DNA of 64,000 nt from Lachnospiraceae bacterium (GCA_024685005.1 JAIKWF010000025.1:17235-81234); one strand, 5' to 3'; counted from the first letter of the stretch, positions 46,118 to 56,084 are shown. The notes: generated from the sequence alone by a model not told the origin. Numbers and translations are program-made.

Positions 46118-48181
46118 ATGGCAGGATTTTTGCCGCTCAGCAAAGAAGAAATGAAAAAGGCCGGCATAAAGCAGCCGGACTTTGTATATGTAACGGGTGA
46201 TGCCTACGTGGATCATCCGTCTTTCGGCAGCGCCATCATCAGCAGAATCCTTGTATCCCGCGGTTATACGGTTTGCATGATCTCCCAGCCGGACTGGAAA
46301 AATGATAGCAGCATAACGGAATTTGGTGAGCCCCGGCTTGCTTTTCTGGTTTCCGCCGGCAATATGGATTCCATGGTGAATCATTATACAGTTTCAAAAA
46401 AACGACGGGAAAAAGACAGCTATACCCCCGGCGGTGTCATGGGAAAACGCCCGGATTATGCCACCATAGTATACAGCAATCTGATCCGTCGCACTTACAA
46501 AAAAACGCCCATCCTCATCGGCGGGATCGAAGCAAGCCTGCGCCGTCTGGCCCATTACGATTATTGGTCGGATAAATTAAAGCGATCGGTTCTGATGGAT
46601 TCCGGCGCGGATATTTTAATGTACGGAATGGGAGAGCGGGCAGTGGTGGAGCTGGCCGAAGCCCTGGATGCGGGGATCAGTGTAAAGGACATCACCTTTG
46701 TAAGAGGAACGGTGTATCGCACGGATCACGTGGATGATATGACGGATACCATTCTGCTTCCGGAGTTTGAAAGTCTTCAGGCAGACAGAAAGCAGTATGC
46801 CAAAAGCTTTTATACCCAGTATTGCAATACGGATCCCTTTTCCGCAAAGCGGTTGGTGGAAGCGTATCCCAACAAGCAGTTTGTGGTGCAAAACCCGCCC
46901 TCTATGCCCCTTTCCGTTCAGGAGATGGATGATGTATACGCCCTTCCTTATATGCGGACCTATCATCCGTCCTATGAAAAAGACGGCGGCGTAGCGGCCA
47001 TTGAAGAGGTGAAGTTTTCCCTGATCTGCAACAGGGGATGCTTTGGCGGCTGCAGTTTTTGCGCACTGACCTTTCATCAGGGTCGCATGATCCAGACAAG
47101 GAGCAAGGACTCCGTTGTGGCGGAAGCGGAAATGATCACGAAGATGCCTGATTTTAAGGGGTATATTCATGATGTGGGGGGACCCACCGCTAACTTTTTC
47201 CATAAAGCCTGCCATAAGCAGGAGAAATACGGCGTATGTACAAACAGACAATGCCTGTTTCCTGAGCCCTGCAAAAACCTCATTGCGGATCACAGAGAAT
47301 ATCTGGAGCTGTTGCGAAGGATCCGAAAGCTTCCCGGCGTGAAAAAAGTCTTTGTTCGTTCCGGTATTCGCTTTGATTATCTGCTTTGCGATAAGGATGA
47401 TACCTTTTTCCGGGAGCTTTGCAAATATCACATCAGCGGTCAGCTGAAAGTGGCACCGGAGCATGTTTCGGACCGTGTGCTTTCCAAGATGGGAAAGCCG
47501 AAAAACGCCGTATATCAGGCCTTCGCAAAGAAGTATGAGAAGCTGAATCAGGACCTTGGGAAAAAGCAATATCTGGTTCCATATTTGATGTCCTCCCATC
47601 CGGGATCGGATCTGAAGGCCGCAGTGGAGCTGGCAGAGCACATCAGGGATATCGGTTACATGCCCCAGCAGGTGCAGGATTTCTATCCCACGCCCTCAAC
47701 CATTTCAACGGTCATGTATTATACCGGCGTGGATCCGAGGGATATGCAGCCTGTTTATGTTCCGCATAATCCTCATGAAAAGGCTATGCAGAGGGCGCTG
47801 ATCCAGTATCGGAATCCCGATAATTATGATCTGGTAAAAGAAGCTTTGATCAAAGCGGGAAGAGGAGATCTTATCGGATTCGGAGAAAACTGTCTGATCC
47901 CGCCCCGCAAGATGGCGCCAAAACAGGCCGGCTTGCAAACAGGAAAGGGCAAAAAAGCCGGCAGTCAGGCAGGGCAGAAAACTGATTTCGGAGGCAAAGA
48001 CCGGGCAAGGCAGGGGCGCAGCGGAAGAAATACAGCAGATGAAAAACGGCAGGGGACCGGTAAATACGGCACAGGGAAAGGCCCCGTCAGCGGCAGGAGA
48101 AAACAGGGCGCTGCGTCGGGAAATGCGCCGGGGAATACAAGATCCGGAAAAAAGACGAAAAACGGTAAAGGCAGAAGATAA
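46118..48181 (+). CDS. YgiQ family radical SAM protein with long basic tail
   Basis: The 687-residue protein matches YgiQ. It has an N-terminal UPF0313 domain ([34 protein letters not shown]), a radical SAM core with [20 protein letters not shown], and a C-terminal DUF3362-like region ([18 protein letters not shown]). Its reaction is unknown; the family is widespread in anaerobes. The last 90 residues are unusual: a Gly/Lys/Arg/Gln-rich basic tail of the kind that binds RNA. A TATAAT box lies at 46073-46078 without a clear -35 partner. The start follows GGAGG. Confidence 0.9.
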   Translation: MAGFLPLSKEEMKKAGIKQPDFVYVTGDAYVDHPSFGSAIISRILVSRGYTVCMISQPDWKNDSSITEFGEPRLAFLVSAGNMDSMVNHYTVSKKRREKDSYTPGGVMGKRPDYATIVYSNLIRRTYKKTPILIGGIEASLRRLAHYDYWSDKLKRSVLMDSGADILMYGMGERAVVELAEALDAGISVKDITFVRGTVYRTDHVDDMTDTILLPEFESLQADRKQYAKSFYTQYCNTDPFSAKRLVEAYPNKQFVVQNPPSMPLSVQEMDDVYALPYMRTYHPSYEKDGGVAAIEEVKFSLICNRGCFGGCSFCALTFHQGRMIQTRSKDSVVAEAEMITKMPDFKGYIHDVGGPTANFFHKACHKQEKYGVCTNRQCLFPEPCKNLIADHREYLELLRRIRKLPGVKKVFVRSGIRFDYLLCDKDDTFFRELCKYHISGQLKVAPEHVSDRVLSKMGKPKNAVYQAFAKKYEKLNQDLGKKQYLVPYLMSSHPGSDLKAAVELAEHIRDIGYMPQQVQDFYPTPSTISTVMYYTGVDPRDMQPVYVPHNPHEKAMQRALIQYRNPDNYDLVKEALIKAGRGDLIGFGENCLIPPRKMAPKQAGLQTGKGKKAGSQAGQKTDFGGKDRARQGRSGRNTADEKRQGTGKYGTGKGPVSGRRKQGAASGNAPGNTRSGKKTKNGKGRR

Positions 48182-48190
48182 TACAGCCAA

Positions 48191-49429
48191 TCAGCAGTGA
48201 TGAGGAAGTTTTTGGATGGCATAGAATGCGATCAGCACGCCTACACCGCACACAGCGGTTCCTGTGATCAGCATGGCACGGATCCCGAAGTGATCCAGCA
48301 CGCTGCCGCTGATCAGATTGGAGAACACACCGCCGATGGTAATGGCGCTGGTAACGTAAGCCTGGCCCTTAACCTGATCCAGAGTGTCCATGGTATCATT
48401 GACGTAGAAGGCCGTTGCGGGAACAAATACCGCATAGGCAAAGAGCTGGAAGAACTGACTGAAAAACATGCCGGCCATGTTAACGGCAAATACCAGGATC
48501 AGGATCTTTACAAAGAAGGCGGTTCCGGTAACGATCAGAAGACTTTTGGCGGAGATCTTTTTGAAGACGAACCCGATGAGGGCCATAACAGGAAGCTCTA
48601 AAATGGCCTGCAAAAAGTTAGCATAACCTAACTGAGCTTCGCTTCCGCCAAGGTTTGTTATAATGCGGATCATGAAGTCGTTGATCATATTGTGAGCAAA
48701 GAAAAAGCAGATCACCGCCACCAGATATACGGTGAATGCCGGATAGGTTTGGAAAAACTCCCGCAGGGAGCTGTGGGCTTTCTCCTGAGAGGCTGAGTTG
48801 TCTTCTGTACCATCTACATCTGTTCCGGGCAGAGCAGATACATCTTTACGATCCGGCAGCTTAAATGCATAGATCAAAACAGCGGATGCCAGCATAACGA
48901 TCATATCAATGATCAGAAGCAGACCGGCCCCTTCTTTTTCGATGATCCGTCCGATGAAGAGGGAGGTTACCGCAAAACTGGCAGAACCGATTCCTCTGGC
49001 AAGACCGAATTGGATGCTGCAGCCGGCTTTTTGGTATTCAAAACAAAGAGCAGTCATAACAGGCTGGTAGGTAAACTGGATCATGTAGATCAAGGCGTAT
49101 AAAATAAAGATCACAGCCTTGTGACCGCCTGAAAAATACAGCATAAGCGATCCTGCAAAGATCAGGATTGCGCTGCCTAAAATAAACCGCCTGTTGGTAA
49201 GCGGACCGGGTTTATCGATGATGGAAGCAAAGACAGGCTGCAGAATGGCAGAGGAAATATTAGCGATAGCTAATAAAACTCCGATCTGCGTATTGGTGAA
49301 TCCCTGTGCGATCAAATACACCGCCGCCATGGCGTGGATGGTACAGAATGCCACAAAGTAAGCAGCGTTTAACAGGGAGTAACGCAGTGTCCAGAAGCCG
49401 TTTTTGTTTTTGGTTGTTTCAGTATTCAT
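48191..49429 (-). CDS. MFS transporter (LacY/MFS_1-like oligosaccharide or nucleoside symporter type)
   Basis: The 412-residue protein has twelve predicted membrane helices. The start ALLNAAYF-like region (RYSLLNAAYFVAFCTIHAMAAVYLIAQGF) and FTNTQIGVLLAIANISSAILQPVFASIID place it in the MFS_1-like/LacY group. A hydrophilic loop of about 25 residues (PGTDVDGTEDNSASQEKAH) lies between helices 6 and 7. The substrate is unknown. A good promoter lies upstream on the minus strand. The gene converges with the ygiQ-like gene, with only 9 bases between their ends. Confidence 0.87.
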   Translation of the reverse strand: MNTETTKNKNGFWTLRYSLLNAAYFVAFCTIHAMAAVYLIAQGFTNTQIGVLLAIANISSAILQPVFASIIDKPGPLTNRRFILGSAILIFAGSLMLYFSGGHKAVIFILYALIYMIQFTYQPVMTALCFEYQKAGCSIQFGLARGIGSASFAVTSLFIGRIIEKEGAGLLLIIDMIVMLASAVLIYAFKLPDRKDVSALPGTDVDGTEDNSASQEKAHSSLREFFQTYPAFTVYLVAVICFFFAHNMINDFMIRIITNLGGSEAQLGYANFLQAILELPVMALIGFVFKKISAKSLLIVTGTAFFVKILILVFAVNMAGMFFSQFFQLFAYAVFVPATAFYVNDTMDTLDQVKGQAYVTSAITIGGVFSNLISGSVLDHFGIRAMLITGTAVCGVGVLIAFYAIQKLPHHC

Positions 49430-49468
49430 AACAGTAAAATTCCTCGCGTTTTTGGGTACAGTAGTATG

Positions 49469-49497
49469 ATTCTACTACATTTTCAGAAGCGGGTCAA
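49469..49497 (-). promoter_or_regulatory. Sigma-A-type promoter of the MFS transporter gene
   Basis: On the minus strand TTGACC and TAGAAT are separated by exactly 17 bases. A short inverted repeat (GTAGTA, six bases, TACTAC; 49461-49478) overlaps the -10 box and could be an operator. Confidence 0.65.
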
Positions 49498-49565
49498 AGT
49501 AGAATTCGATCTTTTTTGACGCAAAAATGCGATTTTTTAAAAAACGTGATGAAAGGAAGAGGATC

Positions 49566-50852
49566 ATGGAATTTACAGAGTTTCTTGAAAGAGGCGTAAC
49601 GCCTTATCACACAGTGGAAGCAGCTGAGGAAATGCTGGCGGATGCAGGGTTTAAGCAGCTGGAGCTGCAAAAACCTTTTTCGGTGAAAAAGGGCGGAAAG
49701 TATTATGTGAAGATCTTTTCCACCGCACTTGCTGCTTTTACAGTAGGGAAAAAGGCCGGTGAAAAAAGCGTTTTTCATGTGGCAGCAGCCCATACGGACC
49801 ATCCCTGTCTGCATATCAAGCCGGAGCCTCAGATGAATCCGAAGAGCAATCAGAATTATATGAAGCTGAATTGCGAAGTATACGGAGGCCCGATCCTGAA
49901 CACATGGCTGGACAGACCTCTTTCCGTAGCGGGTATGGTGGCCCTTAAGGGGAAAGATCCCTATACGCCTGAGATGAAACTGTTTGATTTTGGACGTCCC
50001 ATCGGGATCATTCCCAATCTGGCCATTCATTTTAACCGGGATGTAAATAAAGGCATTGAGCTGAACAAGCAGACAGATATGGTGCCGATCCTGGGCATGT
50101 TCAATGAAAAGCTGAACAAAGACCATTTTCTGCTCTCTGCTATAGCAAAAGAGCTGAAGGTGAAGGAGGAGAAGATCCTGGACCTTGATCTTTACGTATA
50201 TTGCTGCGATAAGCCCACGGTCCTTGGTCTGAATGAGGATATGCTGGCAGCGCCGGCCCTTGATAATCTGACAAGCTGCTATGCGCTGAGCAAGGCTATT
50301 TCGGAAAGCGGTAGTGAAAGCAATATCAATGTGGCACTTTTGTTTGATCATGAAGAGATCGGAAGCCGGAGTAAGACAGGAGCGGATTCCGCAGTGTTTA
50401 AAACGCTCCTTGAAAAGATCGGATCGGGGCTGGGCCTTGGAAGTGAGGCTTTGAATGATGCCATTCTTTCCAGCTTCCTGTATTCCGTGGACGTGGCCCA
50501 CGCCACTCATCCGAATCATCCGGAAAAATACGACAGTCTTTCCAGGATGAGCATGGGAGAGGGAGTGACCATTAAGGTCAGCTCCAATCAGCGATACACA
50601 TTGGATCCTTCCGCCATTGCCACCACACAGATGCTTTGCGAAAAGGCAGGTGTGGATTATAAAAAGTTTATGATCCGGGCGGATATTCCCGGCGGATCCA
50701 CCATCGGACCCATGCTTTCATCTCTGCTTCCCATGCATACGGCGGACATCGGCGTGCCCATTCTTGCCATGCATTCGGCCTGTGAACTTATGGGATTATC
50801 CGACGAGGAGCAGCTGATCCGGTTGATGAAGGAGTTTTTTGCTGAGAACTGA
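49566..50852 (+). CDS. M18 family aminopeptidase (aspartyl aminopeptidase type)
   Basis: The 428-residue zinc peptidase removes N-terminal, often acidic, residues from peptides in the cytoplasm. Metal and catalytic motifs are visible: HVAAAHTDHPCLHIKP, ALLFDHEEIGSRSKTGADS, VDVAHATHPNHPEK and RADIPGGSTIGPM. The ATG at 49566 with GAAAGGAAGAGG is preferred to an ATG 13 codons upstream. A terminator follows whose loop contains the -35 box of the next operon. Confidence 0.94.
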   Translation: MEFTEFLERGVTPYHTVEAAEEMLADAGFKQLELQKPFSVKKGGKYYVKIFSTALAAFTVGKKAGEKSVFHVAAAHTDHPCLHIKPEPQMNPKSNQNYMKLNCEVYGGPILNTWLDRPLSVAGMVALKGKDPYTPEMKLFDFGRPIGIIPNLAIHFNRDVNKGIELNKQTDMVPILGMFNEKLNKDHFLLSAIAKELKVKEEKILDLDLYVYCCDKPTVLGLNEDMLAAPALDNLTSCYALSKAISESGSESNINVALLFDHEEIGSRSKTGADSAVFKTLLEKIGSGLGLGSEALNDAILSSFLYSVDVAHATHPNHPEKYDSLSRMSMGEGVTIKVSSNQRYTLDPSAIATTQMLCEKAGVDYKKFMIRADIPGGSTIGPMLSSLLPMHTADIGVPILAMHSACELMGLSDEEQLIRLMKEFFAEN

Positions 50853-50903
50853 ATGATTTTTTGCGATGTGACCGCCGGAGGGATGCAGTCTCCGGGCGTA
50901 AGT

Positions 50904-50932
50904 GGCCTGTGCTTGACGCACGGGCCCTTTTT
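50904..50932 (+). terminator. Intrinsic terminator of the M18 gene, overlapping the next promoter
   Basis: GGCCTGTGC and GCACGGGCC pair over 9 bases (one T-G) around TTGAC, followed by CTTTTT. The loop bases are the -35 element of the yicC promoter. Confidence 0.8.
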
Positions 50933-50941
50933 GCATATAAT
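50913..50941 (+). promoter_or_regulatory. Sigma-A-type promoter of the yicC-gmk-rpoZ-rimO-pgsA-cinA operon
   Basis: TTGACG and a perfect TATAAT are separated by exactly 17 bases. The spacer contains the right arm and T tract of the upstream terminator. Confidence 0.8.
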
Positions 50942-50987
50942 AATCTATGTATGCGCCAAGGCGCAGACTCAGGGAAAGGGTTACATT

Positions 50988-51866
50988 ATGATCAAGAGTA
51001 TGACTGGTTTCGGCAGGGCCGAACTGGAGGAAAAAGAACGCCGTTTTACGGTGGAAATGAAATCCGTCAACCACAGATATCTGGATGTATCGATTAAGAT
51101 GCCCAAGAAGCTGAACTTTTTCGAAAGTGCCATCCGGAATCTGTTAAAAGAGTATATCCAAAGAGGTAAGGTGGATGTTTTTATCACCTACGAGGATTTC
51201 TCAGCAAAGGCGGCATCTGTCAGCTATCATGAGGATATTGCCGAGGAATATATGGCACATTTAAATGCCATGGCCGAGCATTTCGGACTGGAAAATGACG
51301 TACGGCTTTCCGTTTTGTCACGGTATCCGGAGGTCTTCACCATGGAAGAAGTACAGGCCGACGAAACCGAGATCTGGAAGCTTTTGGAAAAGACCATTCG
51401 CAGTGCGGCAGAGATGTTCGTACAGTCCAGGATCAAAGAGGGTGAGAACCTTCGGGATGATCTCATCGCCAAGCTGGACGGCATGCTTACCCATGTGGAC
51501 TTTATCGAGGAGCGTTCGCCTCAGGTTGTGGAAGAGTACAAGAACAAGATCTACGATAAGGTAAAAGAGCTTCTTTCCGATACACAGATCGATGACAACA
51601 GGATTCTGATGGAAGTAACGCTTTTTGCCGACAAGATCTGCGTGGATGAAGAGACGGTGCGGCTTCGCAGCCATATCCAGAATACAAAGGACATCCTCAT
51701 CGAAGGCGGCAGCATCGGAAGAAAACTGGACTTCATGGCACAGGAGATGAACAGGGAGGCCAACACCACCCTTTCCAAATCCGGCAGTCTGGATATATCC
51801 AATGTGGCCATTGAACTGAAGACAGAGATCGAAAAGATTCGCGAGCAGATTCAGAATATTGAATGA
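50988..51866 (+). CDS. yicC: YicC/YloC family endoribonuclease-like protein
   Basis: The 292-residue protein has the family start MIKSMTGFGRAE, the conserved EMKSVNHRYLDVSIKMP, and the C-terminal GRKLDFMAQEMNREANTTLSKSG. Escherichia coli YicC and Bacillus YloC are reported RNA endonucleases. The gene precedes gmk, an order conserved in Firmicutes. An in-frame ATG at 50853 is rejected because it lies upstream of the promoter and lacks similarity. GGGAAAGGG precedes the chosen ATG. Confidence 0.94.
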   Translation: MIKSMTGFGRAELEEKERRFTVEMKSVNHRYLDVSIKMPKKLNFFESAIRNLLKEYIQRGKVDVFITYEDFSAKAASVSYHEDIAEEYMAHLNAMAEHFGLENDVRLSVLSRYPEVFTMEEVQADETEIWKLLEKTIRSAAEMFVQSRIKEGENLRDDLIAKLDGMLTHVDFIEERSPQVVEEYKNKIYDKVKELLSDTQIDDNRILMEVTLFADKICVDEETVRLRSHIQNTKDILIEGGSIGRKLDFMAQEMNREANTTLSKSGSLDISNVAIELKTEIEKIREQIQNIE

Positions 51867-51889
51867 CCGGTTCCGGAAAGGAAAAATAT

Positions 51890-52531
51890 ATGGCAGACAA
51901 ACAGGGTACACTGATTGTAATATCGGGTTTCTCCGGCGCGGGAAAAGGAACTGTGGTAAAAAAGCTGATCGAGCAGTATGACAATTATGCGCTCAGCGTC
52001 AGCATGACTACCAGAGCACCGAGACCCGGTGAAGTAGATGGCGTAGCGTATCATTTTTCCACAGACGAAGAATTTGAGAAGATCATCGCAGAAGGCGGAA
52101 TGATCGAATATGCCGGCTACTGTGGGCATTATTACGGAACGCCCCGGGCTTTCGTGGAAGAAAAGCTGGCTGAAGGAAAAGATGTGATCCTTGAGATAGA
52201 GATCCAAGGAGCGCAGAAGGTGCGCAGACAGTTCCCCAATGCGGTTCTGCTGTTTGTAACGGCCCCCAGCGCTGCGGTTTTGCATCAGAGACTTACCGGA
52301 AGAGGTACGGAAACAGAAGATGTGATCCGCAAGAGAATGTGGCGGGCAGTAGATGAATCGGAAGGCATCGATTCATATGATTATATTGTGATCAATGATG
52401 ACCTGGAGGAATGCGTGAAGCTGGTGCACGGCATCGTGACCGTTTCCCATGCACGGCCTTCACAGAATCAGGAATTTATAAAAACGATCAGACAAGAATT
52501 AAAGGATATCTTGAAAGGAGAAGAACAATGA
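51890..52531 (+). CDS. gmk: Guanylate kinase
   Basis: The 213-residue enzyme phosphorylates GMP to GDP. The P-loop GFSGAGKGTVVKKL, the GMP-binding SMTTRAPRPGEVDGVAYHF, and EIEIQGAQKVRRQFP are clear. ATG 51890 with GGAAAGGA is preferred to ATG 51863, which overlaps the yicC stop. The last codons overlap the rpoZ start (ATGA). Confidence 0.96.
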   Translation: MADKQGTLIVISGFSGAGKGTVVKKLIEQYDNYALSVSMTTRAPRPGEVDGVAYHFSTDEEFEKIIAEGGMIEYAGYCGHYYGTPRAFVEEKLAEGKDVILEIEIQGAQKVRRQFPNAVLLFVTAPSAAVLHQRLTGRGTETEDVIRKRMWRAVDESEGIDSYDYIVINDDLEECVKLVHGIVTVSHARPSQNQEFIKTIRQELKDILKGEEQ

Positions 52532-52785
52532 TACATCCGTCTTATTCAGAACTTATGAAGGTGGTAAACAGCGAGGTAGAGCCGGGAGAAGAACCCGTGA
52601 TCAACAGCCGCTATTCCATCGTGATGGCAACCTCTAAAAGAGCACGTCAGCTGGTAAACGGCGATGAAGCACTTGTTTACGAAAAAGAGAACGGAAAGCA
52701 GAGAAAGCCGCTTTCCATCGCAGTAGATGAGCTCAACAAGGGCCAGATTAAAATTATGGGAGAAGAAAGCGAAGAGGAAGAATAA
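52528..52785 (+). CDS. rpoZ: RNA polymerase omega subunit
   Basis: The 85-residue protein matches omega (MIHPSYSELM, SRYSIVMATSKRARQLVNG, PLSIAVDELNKGQIKI). It stabilises the beta' subunit. The ATG overlaps the gmk stop by 4 bases, and GAAAGGAG lies inside the end of gmk. The gmk-rpoZ order is typical of Firmicutes. Confidence 0.95.
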   Translation: MIHPSYSELMKVVNSEVEPGEEPVINSRYSIVMATSKRARQLVNGDEALVYEKENGKQRKPLSIAVDELNKGQIKIMGEESEEEE

Positions 52786-52799
52786 GCCTTTTTGCCGAC

Positions 52800-54188
52800 A
52801 TGTACATGCAGATAATGATGATTTCCCTCGGGTGCGATAAGAATCTGGTGGATACGGAAATGATGATGGGACAGCTTCGGGAAGCGGGATACGGCTTTAC
52901 CGACGACGAGACGCAGGCTGATGTGATCGTGGTCAATTCCTGTTGTTTTATCGGCGATGCCAAACAGGAAAGTATCGATACGCTGATCGAAATGGGCAAG
53001 CTGAAAGAAAGCGGCAACCTGAAAGGACTGATCGTTGCCGGATGCCTTGCGCAAAGGTATTCTGAGCAGATCGAGCAGGAGCTTCCGGAGGTGGATGCCA
53101 TCGTCGGGACAATGGCCATCGACAGCATTGTTGCCGCTGTGCAAAGTGTTATAAAAAAAGCCGAAGAATGTTCTGCATCCGAACCGAAAGAGCCGAAGAT
53201 GCAAACGGCTCTTTTTTTGGAAGATAAAAACAGAAGCGTATATGGGAAAGAGAGGATCCTTTCCACCGGCGGTCATTATGCATATCTGAAGATCGCCGAA
53301 GGGTGTGATAAAAACTGCACCTATTGCGTGATCCCCAAAGTACGCGGCACCTATCGGTCGTTCCCCATTGAAACACTGATCAAAGAAGCAGAAAAGCTGG
53401 CTGATTCCGGTGCAAAGGAACTGATCCTGGTAGCACAGGAGACATCCCTGTACGGTGTGGATCTTTACGGCAAAAAAAGTTTGCCGCTGCTAATTGAGAA
53501 GTTATCCGAAATACGAAAGATCCTTTGGATCAGGCTGCTTTATTGCTATCCGGAAGAGATCACGGAAGAGATCGCGGATTGTTTTGCAAAATGCAAAAAG
53601 CTCCTTCCCTATATTGATCTTCCCATACAGCATGCATCGGATCATATCTTAAAGCGGATGGGCAGAAGAACCGACAAAGAAGCACTTGTAAAAAAGATTG
53701 CCCTGCTGCGGGAAAAGAAACCGGATATCTGCATCAGGACCACGCTGATCACCGGATTCCCCGGTGAAACAGAGGAAGATGTAAACGAGCTGGCTGATTT
53801 TTGTGAACAGATCCGTTTTGACAGACTGGGCGTATTTACCTATTCTCCGGAAGAAGGTACACCGGCTGCACAGTTTGAAGACCAAATCGATGAAGATGAA
53901 AAAGTTAGCAGACGCAACTATTTGATGGAGCTGCAGCAGCAGATCGCTTTTGAAAATGCCGAGAGACAAAAGGGAAGAGTGCTGCAGGTCCTCATTGAAG
54001 GAAAAGTTGCGGATGAGAATGCCTATGTGGGCAGAAGTTATATGGATGCTCCGGGCATCGACGGACTTGTGTTTGTAAATACGGGCTCGGAACTGATGAC
54101 AGGAGACATTGTCCCGGTTAAGATCACCGGCGCTTATGAATATGACTTGATTGGAGTACCGGAAAATGAAGATGAATCTTCCGAATAA
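52800..54188 (+). CDS. rimO: Ribosomal protein S12 methylthiotransferase RimO
   Basis: The 462-residue radical SAM enzyme adds a methylthio group to an aspartate of ribosomal protein S12. The N-terminal UPF0004 domain starts with MISLGCDKNLVDTEMMMG. The radical SAM cluster motif is CDKNCTYCVIPKVRGTYRS, and a TRAM domain closes the protein. No strong ribosome binding site precedes the ATG at 52800; a second ATG two codons later is an equal choice. It follows rpoZ by 14 bases and overlaps pgsA. Confidence 0.95.
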   Translation: MYMQIMMISLGCDKNLVDTEMMMGQLREAGYGFTDDETQADVIVVNSCCFIGDAKQESIDTLIEMGKLKESGNLKGLIVAGCLAQRYSEQIEQELPEVDAIVGTMAIDSIVAAVQSVIKKAEECSASEPKEPKMQTALFLEDKNRSVYGKERILSTGGHYAYLKIAEGCDKNCTYCVIPKVRGTYRSFPIETLIKEAEKLADSGAKELILVAQETSLYGVDLYGKKSLPLLIEKLSEIRKILWIRLLYCYPEEITEEIADCFAKCKKLLPYIDLPIQHASDHILKRMGRRTDKEALVKKIALLREKKPDICIRTTLITGFPGETEEDVNELADFCEQIRFDRLGVFTYSPEEGTPAAQFEDQIDEDEKVSRRNYLMELQQQIAFENAERQKGRVLQVLIEGKVADENAYVGRSYMDAPGIDGLVFVNTGSELMTGDIVPVKITGAYEYDLIGVPENEDESSE

Positions 54189-54738
54189 GCTGACCCTTCT
54201 GCGGGTTTTGCTGGTTCCCTTTTTTGTATTCTTTTTACTGGAGGAACCTACGCACCCCATGTTTAAATGGGCAGCGCTTTTGCTTTTCGTCATTGCATCC
54301 TTAACGGATATGTTTGACGGCATGATCGCAAGAAAATATAACCTGATCACAAACTTCGGGAAATTTGCGGATCCTCTGGCGGATAAGATGCTGGTATGCT
54401 CGGCGCTGATCTGCTTAAGCTGCCTTGGCTGGGTTCCTGTATGGATGACGCTGGTGATCATCATTCGAGAATTTATCATCAGCGGCTTTCGTTTGGTTGC
54501 AGCCGAGCAGGGAAAGGTGATCGCCGCAAGCTGGTGGGGCAAATGGAAGACGGCAGTCACCATGATCGCTGTTATTGCCCAGCTTTATCTGCTCAATCCA
54601 TTAGGAGTACCCGGGGCGGCATATTCTGTTTTATGCACCACCACATTGATCCTTATGTGGATCGCCACGATCCTGACGGTGATCTCGCTTATAGACTATA
54701 TTATGAAAAACAGGGAAGTTTTATCGGAAGCAGACTGA
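54166..54738 (+). CDS. pgsA: CDP-diacylglycerol-glycerol-3-phosphate 3-phosphatidyltransferase
   Basis: The membrane enzyme (about 190 residues, several helices) makes phosphatidylglycerol phosphate. The CDP-alcohol phosphotransferase signature is visible as DMFDGMIARKYNLITNFGKFADPLADK, split by the usual spacing, with all aspartates present. The start is set at ATG 54166 (GGAG 9 bases upstream); ATG 54172 is an alternative. Either start lies inside rimO, so the two genes overlap by about 20 bases. Confidence 0.93.
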   Translation: MKMNLPNKLTLLRVLLVPFFVFFLLEEPTHPMFKWAALLLFVIASLTDMFDGMIARKYNLITNFGKFADPLADKMLVCSALICLSCLGWVPVWMTLVIIIREFIISGFRLVAAEQGKVIAASWWGKWKTAVTMIAVIAQLYLLNPLGVPGAAYSVLCTTTLILMWIATILTVISLIDYIMKNREVLSEAD

Positions 54739-54763
54739 TGGGTCTGATCTTTGGGAGGAAATC

Positions 54764-56032
54764 ATGGTAGTTGAATTGATATCAGTGGGAACAGAAATTT
54801 TGATGGGCAACATTGTGAACACAAATGCCGCATATCTTGCGGAGCAGTGTAATGTAATGGGGCTCGTTTGCTATTATCAGACCACGGTGGGTGACAATGA
54901 AAAGCGTCTTACGGAGACCATAAAGACAGCTATGAGCCGTGCTGATCTGATCATTCTTTCGGGAGGTCTTGGTCCTACGAAGGACGATCTTACAAAAGAG
55001 ATCTGTGCAAAAGTCTGCAAAAAAGAGCTGGTGGAGGATAAGGCATCCAAAGAAGCCATCAAAGACTTTTTCCAGAAGAGAGGCAAAAAGCCTACGGAAA
55101 ATAACTGGAAACAGGCCATGGTTCCCAAGGGATGCATTGTACTGGATAATCCCAACGGTACCGCACCCGGCATCATTATGGAGGAAGAGAAAAATACGCT
55201 GATCCTTCTGCCGGGACCGCCTAACGAACTGGTCCCCATGTTTGCGGATAAGGTGATTCCCTATCTGAAATCCAAACAGGAAGCGGTTATGGTATCCCAG
55301 ACCGTGAAGATCGTAGGCGTGGGAGAAAGCTCTGTTGCAGCGCAGATCGATGATCTGTTTGAAAAGCAGACCAATCCTACCATCGCAACCTATGCTAAGG
55401 TAGGCGAAGTACACCTTCGGGTTACTGCAAGAGCAGAGGACGAAAAAAAGGCCAGAAAGCTGTTAAAGCCCATGATCAAAGAGCTGAAGAACCGCTTCAG
55501 CGAGCATGTTTTCACCACCGATCCCGATGTGACATTAGAGCAGTCCATCGTAGATCTGCTGGTGGATAACGATCTGACGGTATCAACGGTTGAATCCTGT
55601 ACCGGCGGACTGGTGGCAGGAAGACTGATCAATGTGCCCGGCGTATCCGAAGTCTTTAAGATGGGGCATATCACATATTCCAATAAGGCAAAACGCAAGA
55701 TCATCGGTGTGAAGCGTTCAACCCTGGATAAATACGGCGCTGTCAGCGAGCAGGTTGCAGCCGAGATGGCCAAGGGCGGATTCGGTATGACCAAAGCCGA
55801 TGTTACCGTGTCCGTTACGGGAATCGCAGGACCTGACGGCGGCACCGCGGAAAAGCCTGTGGGACTGGTATATATCGGATGCTGCGTAAAAGGTAAGGTC
55901 ACCGTAAAGAAATATAATTTCAGCGGCAGCAGAGCCAAGATCAGAGAAGCAACGGTATCTGCGGCCCTGGTTCTTATGAGAGAATGCGTGCTGGCCTATG
56001 TCAGTGAGATGGCATTCGGAAAGAAAAAGTAA
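54764..56032 (+). CDS. cinA: CinA-type competence/damage-inducible protein A
   Basis: The 422-residue protein has an N-terminal molybdopterin-binding-like domain (ELISVGTEILMGNIVNTNAAYLAE, LSGGLGPTKDDLTKE) and a C-terminal nicotinamide-nucleotide amidase domain (VESCTGGLVAGRLINVPGVSEVF, GIAGPDGGTAEKPVGLVYIG). Relatives act in pyridine nucleotide recycling, and some are linked to competence. GGGAGGAAA precedes the ATG. It follows pgsA by 25 bases. Confidence 0.94.
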   Translation: MVVELISVGTEILMGNIVNTNAAYLAEQCNVMGLVCYYQTTVGDNEKRLTETIKTAMSRADLIILSGGLGPTKDDLTKEICAKVCKKELVEDKASKEAIKDFFQKRGKKPTENNWKQAMVPKGCIVLDNPNGTAPGIIMEEEKNTLILLPGPPNELVPMFADKVIPYLKSKQEAVMVSQTVKIVGVGESSVAAQIDDLFEKQTNPTIATYAKVGEVHLRVTARAEDEKKARKLLKPMIKELKNRFSEHVFTTDPDVTLEQSIVDLLVDNDLTVSTVESCTGGLVAGRLINVPGVSEVFKMGHITYSNKAKRKIIGVKRSTLDKYGAVSEQVAAEMAKGGFGMTKADVTVSVTGIAGPDGGTAEKPVGLVYIGCCVKGKVTVKKYNFSGSRAKIREATVSAALVLMRECVLAYVSEMAFGKKK

Positions 56033-56084
56033 GAGATCAGAAGAAGCAGGGGATTCGGGAAGAGAAAGGAAGAGGGCCTAGATC

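Noticed and set aside
46616..47641. Antisense open frame of 341 codons under ygiQ
   Set aside because: It is a shadow frame; the radical SAM motifs are on the plus strand.
49511..49544. CGCAAAAATGCG followed by T residues near the M18 gene start as a terminator
   Set aside because: The stem has only four base pairs and lies in the 5' region of the gene.
49494..50519. Antisense open frame of 341 codons under the M18 peptidase gene
   Set aside because: It is a shadow frame with no start signals; M18 metal motifs are clear on the plus strand.
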